From assembly GCF_002217795.2 (NCBI RefSeq), contig NZ_AP018823.1, positions 3,906,001 through 3,970,000 on the forward strand: 64,000 nucleotides of DNA, written 5' to 3'. The DNA is from Aquitalea magnusonii. GTDB lineage: Bacteria > Pseudomonadota > Gammaproteobacteria > Burkholderiales > Chromobacteriaceae. Positions within the stretch are counted from its first letter, which is position 1. Each line of letters begins with the position of its first letter. Positions 56,901-64,000 of this stretch are shown here, one piece after another. The translations under genes were made by a program, and so were the position numbers. The notes beneath the pieces are model-generated. The model did not search any database. It had not been told where the DNA came from and saw only the letters and a program-made list of their open reading frames with translations.

Positions 56901-59900
56901 TCATGCTGATGATGGCCTGACTGGTGGAACCATAGGTGCTGGCGTATTGCACATTGCTGGCGTTGCTGCCCAGGAAATTAGCCAGATTGCCACTGGCACC
57001 CAGATTGCCAGACACGCTGTTTGCCACGCCAAAACTCAGCGCATCCGCTACAAAGGTCGCGGTCGGGCTATGGCTGGCAATATCGCTCAGCACCTGGCTT
57101 AGCGGTGTTGATCCGGTAATGACCGAATCATTCAGACCATAGTAATTACTGGTCAGGCCATTGGGCAGAATGCTCACCACCGGGGTATCTGGCGCGGTGG
57201 TGTCCAGGGTGGCGCTGTCGCTGCCCTGAGCCGAGGTGTTGCCAGCCACGTCGGTGATGGTCGCAGCCACCGTCAGTGTGCCGCCTTCAGCCGGGGCGGC
57301 CGGGGTCAATACCACTTTGCCGGCAGTAATGTCATCGCTGCTCAGCACGTGGGCGGCTTGTGCCACGCCGTTGATGCTGACGTTGAGGGTGTCACCCGCC
57401 TTGGCATCGCTCGGCAGGCCGATGTTGACGGTTTCTGTCGTGGCACTGCCTTGCTCAGCCTTGTTGATGAAGCCATCGTCGTTGGTGTCGGTGGCAATCG
57501 TCACCGTCGGCGCACTTGGTGCCACCGTATCCAACTGAGCGCTGTCGCTGCCCTGAGCCGAGGTGTTGCCAGCCACGTCGGTGATGGTCGCAGCCACCGT
57601 CAGTGTGCCGCCTTCGGCCGGGGCTGCCGGGGTCAATACCACTTTGCCGGCAGTAATGTCATCGCTGCTCAGCACGTGGGCGGCTTGCGCTACGCCGTTG
57701 ATGCTGACGTTGAGGGTGTCACCCGCCTTGGCATCGCTCGGCAGGCCGATGTTGACGGTTTCTGTCGTGGCACTGCCTTGCTCGGCCTTGTTGATGAAGC
57801 CATCGTCGTTGGTGTCGCTGGCAATCGTCACTGTCGGCGCACTTGGTGCCACCGTATCCAACTGAGCGCTGTCGCTGCCCTGAGCCGAGGTGTTGCCGGC
57901 CACGTCGGTGATGGTCGCGGCCACCGTCAGTGTGCCGCCTTCAGCCGGGGCGGCCGGGGTCAATACCACTTTGCCGGCAGTAATGTCATCGCTGCTCAGC
58001 ACGTGGGCAGCTTGTGCCACGCCGTTGATGCTGACGTTGAGGGTGTCACCCGCCTTGGCATCGCTCGGCAGGCCGATGTTGACGGTTTCTGTCGTGGCAC
58101 TGCCTTGCTCAGCCTTGTTGATGAAGCCATCGTCGTTGGTGTCGGTGGCAATCGTCACCGTCGGTGCACTTGGTGCCACCGTATCCAACTGAGCGCTGTC
58201 GCTGCCCTGAGCCGAGGTGTTGCCGGCCACGTCGGTGATGGTCGCGGCCACCGTCAGTGTGCCGCCTTCAGCCGGGGCGGCCGGGGTCAATACCACTTTG
58301 CCGGCAGTAATGTCATCGCTGCTCAGCACGTGGGCGGCTTGCGCTACGCCGTTGATGCTGACGTTGAGGGTGTCACCCGCCTTGGCATCGCTCGGCAGGC
58401 CGATGTTGACGGTTTCTGTCGTGGCACTGCCTTGCTCGGCCTTGTTGATGAAGCCATCGTCGTTGGTGTCGCTGGCAATCGTCACTGTCGGCGCACTTGG
58501 TGCCACCGTATCCAACTGAGCGCTGTCGCTGCCCTGAGCCGAGGTGTTGCCGGCCACGTCGGTGATGGTCGCGGCCACCGTCAGTGTGCCGCCTTCAGCC
58601 GGGGCGGCCGGGGTCAATACCACTTTGCCGGCAGTAATGTCATCGCTGCTCAGCACGTGGGCGGCTTGCGCTACGCCGTTGATGCTGACGTTGAGGGTGT
58701 CACCCGCCTTGGCATCGCTCGGCAGGCCGATGTTGACGGTTTCTGTCGTGGCACTGCCTTGCTCAGCCTTGTTGATGAAGCCATCGTCGTTGGTGTCGGT
58801 GGCAATCGTCACCGTCGGTGCACTTGGTGCCACCGTATCCAACTGAGCGCTGTCGCTGCCCTGAGCCGAGGTGTTGCCGGCCACGTCGGTGATGGTCGCG
58901 GCCACCGTCAGTGTGCCGCCTTCAGCCGGGGCGGCCGGGGTCAATACCACTTTGCCGGCAGTAATGTCATCGCTGCTCAGCACGTGGGCGGCTTGCGCTA
59001 CGCCGTTGATGCTGACGTTGAGGGTGTCACCCGCCTTGGCATCGCTCGGCAGGCCGATGTTGACGGTTTCTGTCGTGGCACTGCCTTGCTCAGCCTTGTT
59101 GATGAAGCCATCGTCGTTGGTGTCGGTGGCAATCGTCACCGTCGGCGCACTTGGTGCCACCGTATCCAACTGAGCGCTGTCGCTGCCCTGAGCCGAGGTG
59201 TTGCCAGCCACGTCGGTGATGGTCGCAGCCACCGTCAGTGTGCCGCCTTCGGCCGGGGCTGCCGGGGTCAATACCACTTTGCCGGCACTGATGTCATCGC
59301 TGCTCAGCACGTGGGCAGCTTGTGCCACGCCGTTGATGCTGACGTTGAGGGTGTCACCCGCCTTGGCATCGCTCGGCAGGCCGATGTTGACGGTTTCTGT
59401 CGTGGCACTGCCTTGCTCGGCCTTGTTGATGAAGCCATCGTCGTTGGTGTCGCTGGCAATCGTCACTGTCGGCGCACTTGGTGCCACCGTATCCAACTGA
59501 GCGCTGTCGCTGCCCTGAGCCGAGGTGTTGCCGGCCACGTCGGTGATGGTCGCGGCCACCGTCAGTGTGCCGCCTTCAGCCGGGGCGGCCGGGGTCAATA
59601 CCACTTTGCCGGCAGTAATGTCATCGCTGCTCAGCACGTGGGCAGCTTGTGCCACGCCGTTGATGCTGACGTTGAGGGTGTCACCCGCCTTGGCATCGCT
59701 CGGCAGGCCGATGTTGACGGTTTCTGTCGTGGCACTGCCTTGCTCAGCCTTGTTGATGAAGCCATCGTCGTTGGTGTCGGTGGCAATCGTCACCGTCGGT
59801 GCACTTGGTGCCACCGTATCCAACTGAGCGCTGTCGCTGCCCTGAGCCGAGGTGTTGCCGGCCACGTCGGTGATGGTCGCGGCCACCGTCAGTGTGCCGC

Positions 59901-62900
59901 CTTCAGCCGGGGCGGCCGGGGTCAATACCACTTTGCCGGCAGTAATGTCATCGCTGCTCAGCACGTGGGCGGCTTGTGCCACGCCGTTGATGCTGACGTT
60001 GAGGGTGTCACCCGCCTTGGCATCGCTCGGCAGGCCGATGTTGACGGTTTCTGTCGTGGCACTGCCTTGCTCAGCCTTGTTGATGAAGCCATCGTCGTTG
60101 GTGTCGGTGGCAATCGTCACCGTCGGCGCACTTGGTGCCACCGTATCCAACTGAGCGCTGTCGCTGCCCTGAGCCGAGGTGTTGCCAGCCACGTCGGTGA
60201 TGGTCGCAGCCACCGTCAGTGTGCCGCCTTCGGCCGGGGCTGCCGGGGTCAATACCACTTTGCCGGCACTGATGTCATCGCTGCTCAGCACGTGGGCAGC
60301 TTGTGCCACGCCGTTGATGCTGACGTTGAGGGTGTCACCCGCCTTGGCATCGCTCGGCAGGCCGATGTTGACGGTTTCTGTCGTGGCACTGCCTTGCTCG
60401 GCCTTGTTGATGAAGCCATCGTCGTTGGTGTCGCTGGCAATCGTCACTGTCGGCGCACTTGGTGCCACCGTATCCAACTGAGCGCTGTCGCTGCCCTGAG
60501 CCGAGGTGTTGCCGGCCACGTCGGTGATGGTCGCGGCCACCGTCAGTGTGCCGCCTTCAGCCGGGGCGGCCGGGGTCAATACCACTTTGCCGGCAGTAAT
60601 GTCATCGCTGCTCAGCACGTGGGCGGCTTGTGCCACGCCGTTGATGCTGACGTTGAGGGTGTCACCCGCCTTGGCATCGCTCGGCAGGCCGATGTTGACG
60701 GTTTCTGTCGTGGCACTGCCTTGCTCAGCCTTGTTGATGAAGCCATCGTCGTTGGTGTCGGTGGCAATCGTCACCGTCGGCGCACTTGGTGCCACCGTAT
60801 CCAACTGAGCGCTGTCGCTGCCCTGAGCCGAGGTGTTGCCAGCCACGTCGGTGATGGTCGCAGCCACCGTCAGTGTGCCGCCTTCGGCCGGGGCTGCCGG
60901 GGTCAATACCACTTTGCCGGCACTGATGTCATCGCTGCTCAGCACGTGGGCAGCTTGTGCCACGCCGTTGATGCTGACGTTGAGGGTGTCACCCGCCTTG
61001 GCATCGCTCGGCAGGCCGATGTTGACGGTTTCTGTCGTGGCACTGCCTTGCTCGGCCTTGTTGATGAAGCCATCGTCGTTGGTGTCGCTGGCAATCGTCA
61101 CTGTCGGCGCACTTGGTGCCACCGTATCCAACTGAGCGCTGTCGCTGCCCTGAGCCGAGGTGTTGCCGGCCACGTCGGTGATGGTCGCGGCCACCGTCAG
61201 TGTGCCGCCTTCAGCCGGGGCTGCCGGGGTCAATACCACTTTGCCGGCAGTAATGTCATCGCTGCTCAGCACGTGGGCGGCTTGCGCTACGCCGTTGATG
61301 CTGACGTTGAGGGTGTCACCCGCCTTGGCATCGCTCGGCAGGCCGATGTTGACGGTTTCTGTCGTGGCACTGCCTTGCTCGGCCTTGTTGATGAAGCCAT
61401 CGTCGTTGGTGTCGCTGGCAATCGTCACTGTCGGCGCACTTGGTGCCACCGTATCCAACTGAGCGCTGTCGCTGCCCTGAGCCGAGGTGTTGCCGGCCAC
61501 GTCGGTGATGGTCGCGGCCACCGTCAGTGTGCCGCCTTCAGCCGGGGCGGCCGGGGTCAATACCACTTTGCCGGCACTGATGTCATCGCTGCTCAGCACG
61601 TGGGCAGCTTGTGCCACGCCGTTGATGCTGACGTTGAGGGTGTCACCCGCCTTGGCATCGCTCGGCAGGCCGATGTTGACGGTTTCTGTCGTGGCACTGC
61701 CTTGCTCAGCCTTGTTGATGAAGCCATCGTCGTTGGTGTCGGTGGCAATCGTCACCGTCGGTGCACTTGGTGCCACCGTATCCAACTGAGCGCTGTCGCT
61801 GCCCTGAGCCGAGGTGTTGCCGGCCACGTCGGTGATGGTCGCGGCCACCGTCAGTGTGCCGCCTTCAGCCGGGGCGGCCGGGGTCAATACCACTTTGCCG
61901 GCAGTAATGTCATCGCTGCTCAGCACGTGGGCAGCTTGTGCCACGCCGTTGATGCTGACGTTGAGGGTGTCACCCGCCTTGGCATCGCTCGGCAGGCCGA
62001 TGTTGACGGTTTCTGTCGTGGCACTGCCTTGCTCAGCCTTGTTGATGAAGCCATCGTCGTTGGTGTCGGTGGCAATCGTCACCGTCGGTGCACTTGGTGC
62101 CACCGTATCCAACTGAGCGCTGTCGCTGCCCTGAGCCGAGGTGTTGCCGGCCACGTCGGTGATGGTCGCGGCCACCGTCAGTGTGCCGCCTTCAGCCGGG
62201 GCGGCCGGGGTCAATACCACTTTGCCGGCAGTAATGTCATCGCTGCTCAGCACGTGGGCGGCTTGCGCTACGCCGTTGATGCTGACGTTGAGGGTGTCAC
62301 CCGCCTTGGCATCGCTCGGCAGGCCGATGTTGACGGTTTCTGTCGTGGCACTGCCTTGCTCGGCCTTGTTGATGAAGCCATCGTCGTTGGTGTCGCTGGC
62401 AATCGTCACTGTCGGCGCACTTGGTGCCACCGTATCCAACTGAGCGCTGTCGCTGCCCTGAGCCGAGGTATTGCCAGCCACGTCGGTGATGGTCGCAGCC
62501 ACCGTCAGTGTGCCGCCTTCAGCCGGGGCTGCCGGGGTCAATACCACTTTGCCGGCACTGATGTCATCGCTGCTCAGCACGTGGGCGGCTTGTGCCACGC
62601 CGTTGATGCTGACGTTGAGGGTGTCACCCGCCTTGGCATCGCTCGGCAGGCCGATGTTGACGGTTTCCGTCGTGGCACTGCCTTGCTCAGCCTTGTTGAT
62701 GAAGCCATCGTCATTGGTGTCGGTGGCAATGACGACGGTCGGCGCGGACGGGGCGGTGGTGTCCAGCGTGGCGCTGTCGCTGCCCTGAGCCGAGGTATTG
62801 CCAGCCACGTCGGTGATGGTCGCAGCCACCGTCAGTGTGCCGCCTTCGGCCGGGGCGGCCGGGGTCAATACCACTTTGCCGGCACTGATGTCATCGCTGC

Positions 62901-64000
62901 TCAGCACGTGGGCGGCTTGCGCCACGCCGTTGATGCTGACGTTGAGGGTGTCGCCCGCCTTGGCATCGCTCGGCAGGCCGATGTTGACGGTTTCCGTCGT
63001 CGCACTGCCTTGCTCGGCCTTGTTGATGAAGCCATCGTCATTGGTGTCGGTGGCAATCGTCACTGTCGGTGCCGACGGGGCGGTGGTGTCCAGCGTGGCG
63101 CTGTCGCTGCCCTGAGCCGAGGTGTTACCAGCCACGTCGGTGATGGTCGCAGCCACCGTCAGTGTCCCGCCTTCAGCCGGGGCTGCCGGGGTCAATACCA
63201 CTTTGCCGGCACTGATGTCATCGCTGCTCAGCACGTGGGCAGCTTGTGCCACGCCGTTGATGCTGACGTTGAGGGTGTCACCCGCCTTGGCATCGCTCGG
63301 CAGGCCGATGTTGACGGTTTCTGTCGTGGCACTGCCTTGCTCAGCCTTGTTGATGAAGCCATCGTCGTTGGTGTCGGTGGCAATCGTCACCGTCGGTGCA
63401 CTTGGTGCCACCGTATCCAACTGAGCGCTGTCGCTGCCCTGAGCCGAGGTGTTGCCGGCCACGTCGGTGATGGTCGCGGCCACCGTCAGTGTGCCGCCTT
63501 CAGCCGGGGCGGCCGGGGTCAATACCACTTTGCCGGCAGTAATGTCATCGCTGCTCAGCACGTGGGCGGCTTGCGCTACGCCGTTGATGCTGACGTTGAG
63601 GGTGTCACCCGCCTTGGCATCGCTCGGCAGGCCGATGTTGACGGTTTCTGTCGTGGCACTGCCTTGCTCGGCCTTGTTGATGAAGCCATCGTCGTTGGTG
63701 TCGCTGGCAATCGTCACTGTCGGCGCACTTGGTGCCACCGTATCCAACTGAGCGCTGTCGCTGCCCTGAGCCGAGGTATTGCCAGCCACGTCGGTGATGG
63801 TCGCAGCCACCGTCAGTGTGCCGCCTTCAGCCGGGGCTGCCGGGGTCAATACCACTTTGCCGGCACTGATGTCATCGCTGCTCAGCACGTGGGCGGCTTG
63901 TGCCACGCCGTTGATGCTGACGTTGAGGGTGTCACCCGCCTTGGCATCGCTCGGCAGGCCGATGTTGACGGTTTCCGTCGTGGCACTGCCTTGCTCAGCC
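53926..64000 (-). CDS. Giant type I-secreted repeat adhesin (LapA/BapA-like), C-terminal part
   Basis: The frame is open from the stop at 53926 to the window's right edge: 3358 codons, with the true start outside. From the window edge toward the C-terminus it has at least 20 bacterial Ig-like repeats of 109 residues, a PA14-like segment (SNYYGLNDS ... VLADDGYQIIVDG), and further Ig-like domains. Then come a lectin-like domain (GWTLVTSNDV ... IGIYVDGKLVAEY), an RTX-like turn (LLHGGAGNDTM) and the type I secretion C-terminus (DTIINFKTAAV ... KLDLRDLLVGE). It should be exported by the TolC-family channel nearby and controlled by LapG/LapD. The N-terminal retention module with the LapG site is not visible here. 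Confidence 0.92.
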   Translation of the reverse strand, partial: AEQGSATTETVNIGLPSDAKAGDTLNVSINGVAQAAHVLSSDDISAGKVVLTPAAPAEGGTLTVAATITDVAGNTSAQGSDSAQLDTVAPSAPTVTIASDTNDDGFINKAEQGSATTETVNIGLPSDAKAGDTLNVSINGVAQAAHVLSSDDITAGKVVLTPAAPAEGGTLTVAATITDVAGNTSAQGSDSAQLDTVAPSAPTVTIATDTNDDGFINKAEQGSATTETVNIGLPSDAKAGDTLNVSINGVAQAAHVLSSDDISAGKVVLTPAAPAEGGTLTVAATITDVAGNTSAQGSDSATLDTTAPSAPTVTIATDTNDDGFINKAEQGSATTETVNIGLPSDAKAGDTLNVSINGVAQAAHVLSSDDISAGKVVLTPAAPAEGGTLTVAATITDVAGNTSAQGSDSATLDTTAPSAPTVVIATDTNDDGFINKAEQGSATTETVNIGLPSDAKAGDTLNVSINGVAQAAHVLSSDDISAGKVVLTPAAPAEGGTLTVAATITDVAGNTSAQGSDSAQLDTVAPSAPTVTIASDTNDDGFINKAEQGSATTETVNIGLPSDAKAGDTLNVSINGVAQAAHVLSSDDITAGKVVLTPAAPAEGGTLTVAATITDVAGNTSAQGSDSAQLDTVAPSAPTVTIATDTNDDGFINKAEQGSATTETVNIGLPSDAKAGDTLNVSINGVAQAAHVLSSDDITAGKVVLTPAAPAEGGTLTVAATITDVAGNTSAQGSDSAQLDTVAPSAPTVTIATDTNDDGFINKAEQGSATTETVNIGLPSDAKAGDTLNVSINGVAQAAHVLSSDDISAGKVVLTPAAPAEGGTLTVAATITDVAGNTSAQGSDSAQLDTVAPSAPTVTIASDTNDDGFINKAEQGSATTETVNIGLPSDAKAGDTLNVSINGVAQAAHVLSSDDITAGKVVLTPAAPAEGGTLTVAATITDVAGNTSAQGSDSAQLDTVAPSAPTVTIASDTNDDGFINKAEQGSATTETVNIGLPSDAKAGDTLNVSINGVAQAAHVLSSDDISAGKVVLTPAAPAEGGTLTVAATITDVAGNTSAQGSDSAQLDTVAPSAPTVTIATDTNDDGFINKAEQGSATTETVNIGLPSDAKAGDTLNVSINGVAQAAHVLSSDDITAGKVVLTPAAPAEGGTLTVAATITDVAGNTSAQGSDSAQLDTVAPSAPTVTIASDTNDDGFINKAEQGSATTETVNIGLPSDAKAGDTLNVSINGVAQAAHVLSSDDISAGKVVLTPAAPAEGGTLTVAATITDVAGNTSAQGSDSAQLDTVAPSAPTVTIATDTNDDGFINKAEQGSATTETVNIGLPSDAKAGDTLNVSINGVAQAAHVLSSDDITAGKVVLTPAAPAEGGTLTVAATITDVAGNTSAQGSDSAQLDTVAPSAPTVTIATDTNDDGFINKAEQGSATTETVNIGLPSDAKAGDTLNVSINGVAQAAHVLSSDDITAGKVVLTPAAPAEGGTLTVAATITDVAGNTSAQGSDSAQLDTVAPSAPTVTIASDTNDDGFINKAEQGSATTETVNIGLPSDAKAGDTLNVSINGVAQAAHVLSSDDISAGKVVLTPAAPAEGGTLTVAATITDVAGNTSAQGSDSAQLDTVAPSAPTVTIATDTNDDGFINKAEQGSATTETVNIGLPSDAKAGDTLNVSINGVAQAAHVLSSDDITAGKVVLTPAAPAEGGTLTVAATITDVAGNTSAQGSDSAQLDTVAPSAPTVTIATDTNDDGFINKAEQGSATTETVNIGLPSDAKAGDTLNVSINGVAQAAHVLSSDDITAGKVVLTPAAPAEGGTLTVAATITDVAGNTSAQGSDSAQLDTVAPSAPTVTIASDTNDDGFINKAEQGSATTETVNIGLPSDAKAGDTLNVSINGVAQAAHVLSSDDITAGKVVLTPAAPAEGGTLTVAATITDVAGNTSAQGSDSAQLDTVAPSAPTVTIATDTNDDGFINKAEQGSATTETVNIGLPSDAKAGDTLNVSINGVAQAAHVLSSDDITAGKVVLTPAAPAEGGTLTVAATITDVAGNTSAQGSDSAQLDTVAPSAPTVTIASDTNDDGFINKAEQGSATTETVNIGLPSDAKAGDTLNVSINGVAQAAHVLSSDDITAGKVVLTPAAPAEGGTLTVAATITDVAGNTSAQGSDSAQLDTVAPSAPTVTIATDTNDDGFINKAEQGSATTETVNIGLPSDAKAGDTLNVSINGVAQAAHVLSSDDITAGKVVLTPAAPAEGGTLTVAATITDVAGNTSAQGSDSATLDTTAPDTPVVSILPNGLTSNYYGLNDSVITGSTPLSQVLSDIASHSPTATFVADALSFGVANSVSGNLGASGNLANFLGSNASNVQYASTYGSTSQAIISMNGVFAAASGTYKLSVLADDGYQIIVDGVTVATRNQNQSPTGTDFTLTLGATAGNLHTIQIVYWDQGGQAVFQSTLTPAGSTTASVISLVSSNTMTASVTLDAKDQAELNHSGTVHITSSTGTDVTLHLNSSNQLVDGNGLVYSYQNGVIYLPVATPSLGTTLTVNATVTDLAGNTSGVGSDSYHLPTTPPVVITTDSNHDGYLSGSETSNGTATLQSTVTLDKSLISAGGSANLTVTDNGVVTKLVVNHDGSITGAANGVTASYNASTGVVTLNMPEPGDGKSVSISATQTDTHGNVSTTGAASAIEDITAPSAPTVTIATDANNDGYINKAEQGSATTETVNIGLPSNAKAGDTLNVTINDVVQTGHVLTAAEITAGKVVLTPAAPADGGTLTVKAYITDLAGNVSASASDSAKIDLTAPTIAIATTLAGDDVINAAEHNKSLLVSGSTSGVEDDQKVDVVLNNVHYSATVSGNSWSVTVPASDVAKLADGNITVTANVSDAAGNAATPASHALTVDTTLPTINLVSNITTSQLFNTTWESTNQTTSTTKAEGWTLVTSNDVAPGGINGFEIWTTSDSMSTASGSTITPNSSTGAGNTHWLELNNSTSDIIQTLGITRTVTTVAGAEYQLSMDFAGRPGYSTDVSKIGIYVDGKLVAEYSATSGSTLDWRNISFDFTGTGGNQVITILTDTPASAVDASGRGAMVDNIVLTQGGFQASDAATTTIALSSLMTASHPVAVGSETLTLNISGLTSAEGSPSLVLHGTTYTPDASGNLTVTGLSLSDLQSGSLQLSGSYHGQVSFNATVTAIESNGNTATSSTVPVSFLVGAGNEVHGSAGTDYLYAGSTATLLHGGAGNDTMTSGSTGVDTFKWVLGDQGTVATPAVDTIINFKTAAVSNGGDKLDLRDLLVGESHSGTDVGNLGNYLHFTTSTSKGVTSTVIHVSETGNLATHETQQIVLQNVDLTHSGNTLLSDSQILHNLLGSGKLITD
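57200..64000. repeat. Tandem array of 327-bp coding repeats in the adhesin gene
   Basis: At least 20 complete units plus a partial one at the window edge, each exactly 327 bp (109 codons), repeat head to tail without change of length. Units are nearly identical, also at synonymous positions, with a few switching variants (TDTNDDG/SDTNDDG, DITAG/DISAG, AQLDTVAP/ATLDTTAP). Each carries the loop DTNDDGFINKAE. Units near 62450-63120 are the most diverged and use the ATLDTTAP form. The array size may vary by recombination or be misassembled from short reads. Confidence 0.95.

Noticed and set aside
57236..63751. Series of identical 100-codon open frames on the plus strand
   Set aside because: They are antisense shadows of the 327-bp adhesin repeats, with exactly the same period; they have no ribosome sites.
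57200..64000. Regular repeats as a possible CRISPR array
   Set aside because: Period is 327 bp, repeats are contiguous and coding with no unique spacers.

Overview
The window looks like a chromosomal segment of a betaproteobacterium of the order Neisseriales, most likely Chromobacteriaceae (Aquitalea/Vogesella/Chromobacterium-like). The grounds are GC-rich coding sequence, the block glmS - DeoR regulator - glmU - atpCDGAHFEBI - parB - parA - rsmG - mnmG on one strand, the E. coli-like rsmI/lpoA-yraN-diaA-dolP neighbourhood, and many c-di-GMP and chemotaxis genes. The family assignment is inferred from recognition, not from a search.

Layout. (1) 1-2642: a PLP-dependent serine/threonine dehydratase with a RidA imine deaminase, and an AraC regulator. 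(2) 3276-12226: a Fur-box-preceded cassette of FecI sigma factor, FecR anti-sigma factor, TonB-dependent transducer, secreted M16 zinc protease and SbmA/YddA-type ABC exporter/permease. Receptor, protease and ABC protein are the parts of the E. coli yddB-pqqL-yddA and Pectobacterium Fus ferredoxin-import systems, here with their own cell-surface signalling. (3) 12436-27943: housekeeping genes on the minus strand: UDP-GlcNAc synthesis, F1Fo ATP synthase, chromosome partitioning and RNA modification. (4) 28293-35848: ornithine-lipid acyltransferase, trmO, a Tim44-like membrane protein, an EAL phosphodiesterase, and the dolP-diaA-yraN-lpoA cluster divergent from rsmI.

(5) 35894-40727: an accessory region starting at tRNA-Leu(CAA), the same isoacceptor that phage P4 uses as its attachment site in E. 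coli. Just downstream lies what appears to be a P4/P1-type immunity locus. It has a promoter, an upstream target, a C4/CI-like antisense RNA, a downstream target that covers a Shine-Dalgarno, a 31-codon leader ORF, and a translationally coupled 114-aa protein of unknown function. Next come a 99-bp MITE-like element and a strikingly AT-rich three-gene operon: a PP2C phosphatase and two Hanks-type Ser/Thr kinases with coupled starts. No integrase is visible. The immunity locus and the phosphatase/kinase operon are the best candidates for an undescribed system.

(6) 40994-47437: a TonB-dependent receptor with an OprC-like CxxxM motif, a large sensor with both GGDEF and EAL domains, and a TatD nuclease. 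(7) 47651-64000: a chemoreceptor and a Lap-type biofilm module: TolC-family outer membrane channel, LapG protease, LapD receptor and the C-terminal part of a giant type I-secreted adhesin. The adhesin holds at least 20 nearly identical 327-bp repeats, each coding for an EF-hand-like calcium loop; it runs off the right edge of the window. c-di-GMP probably links the EAL and GGDEF proteins to LapD, which would protect the adhesin from LapG.
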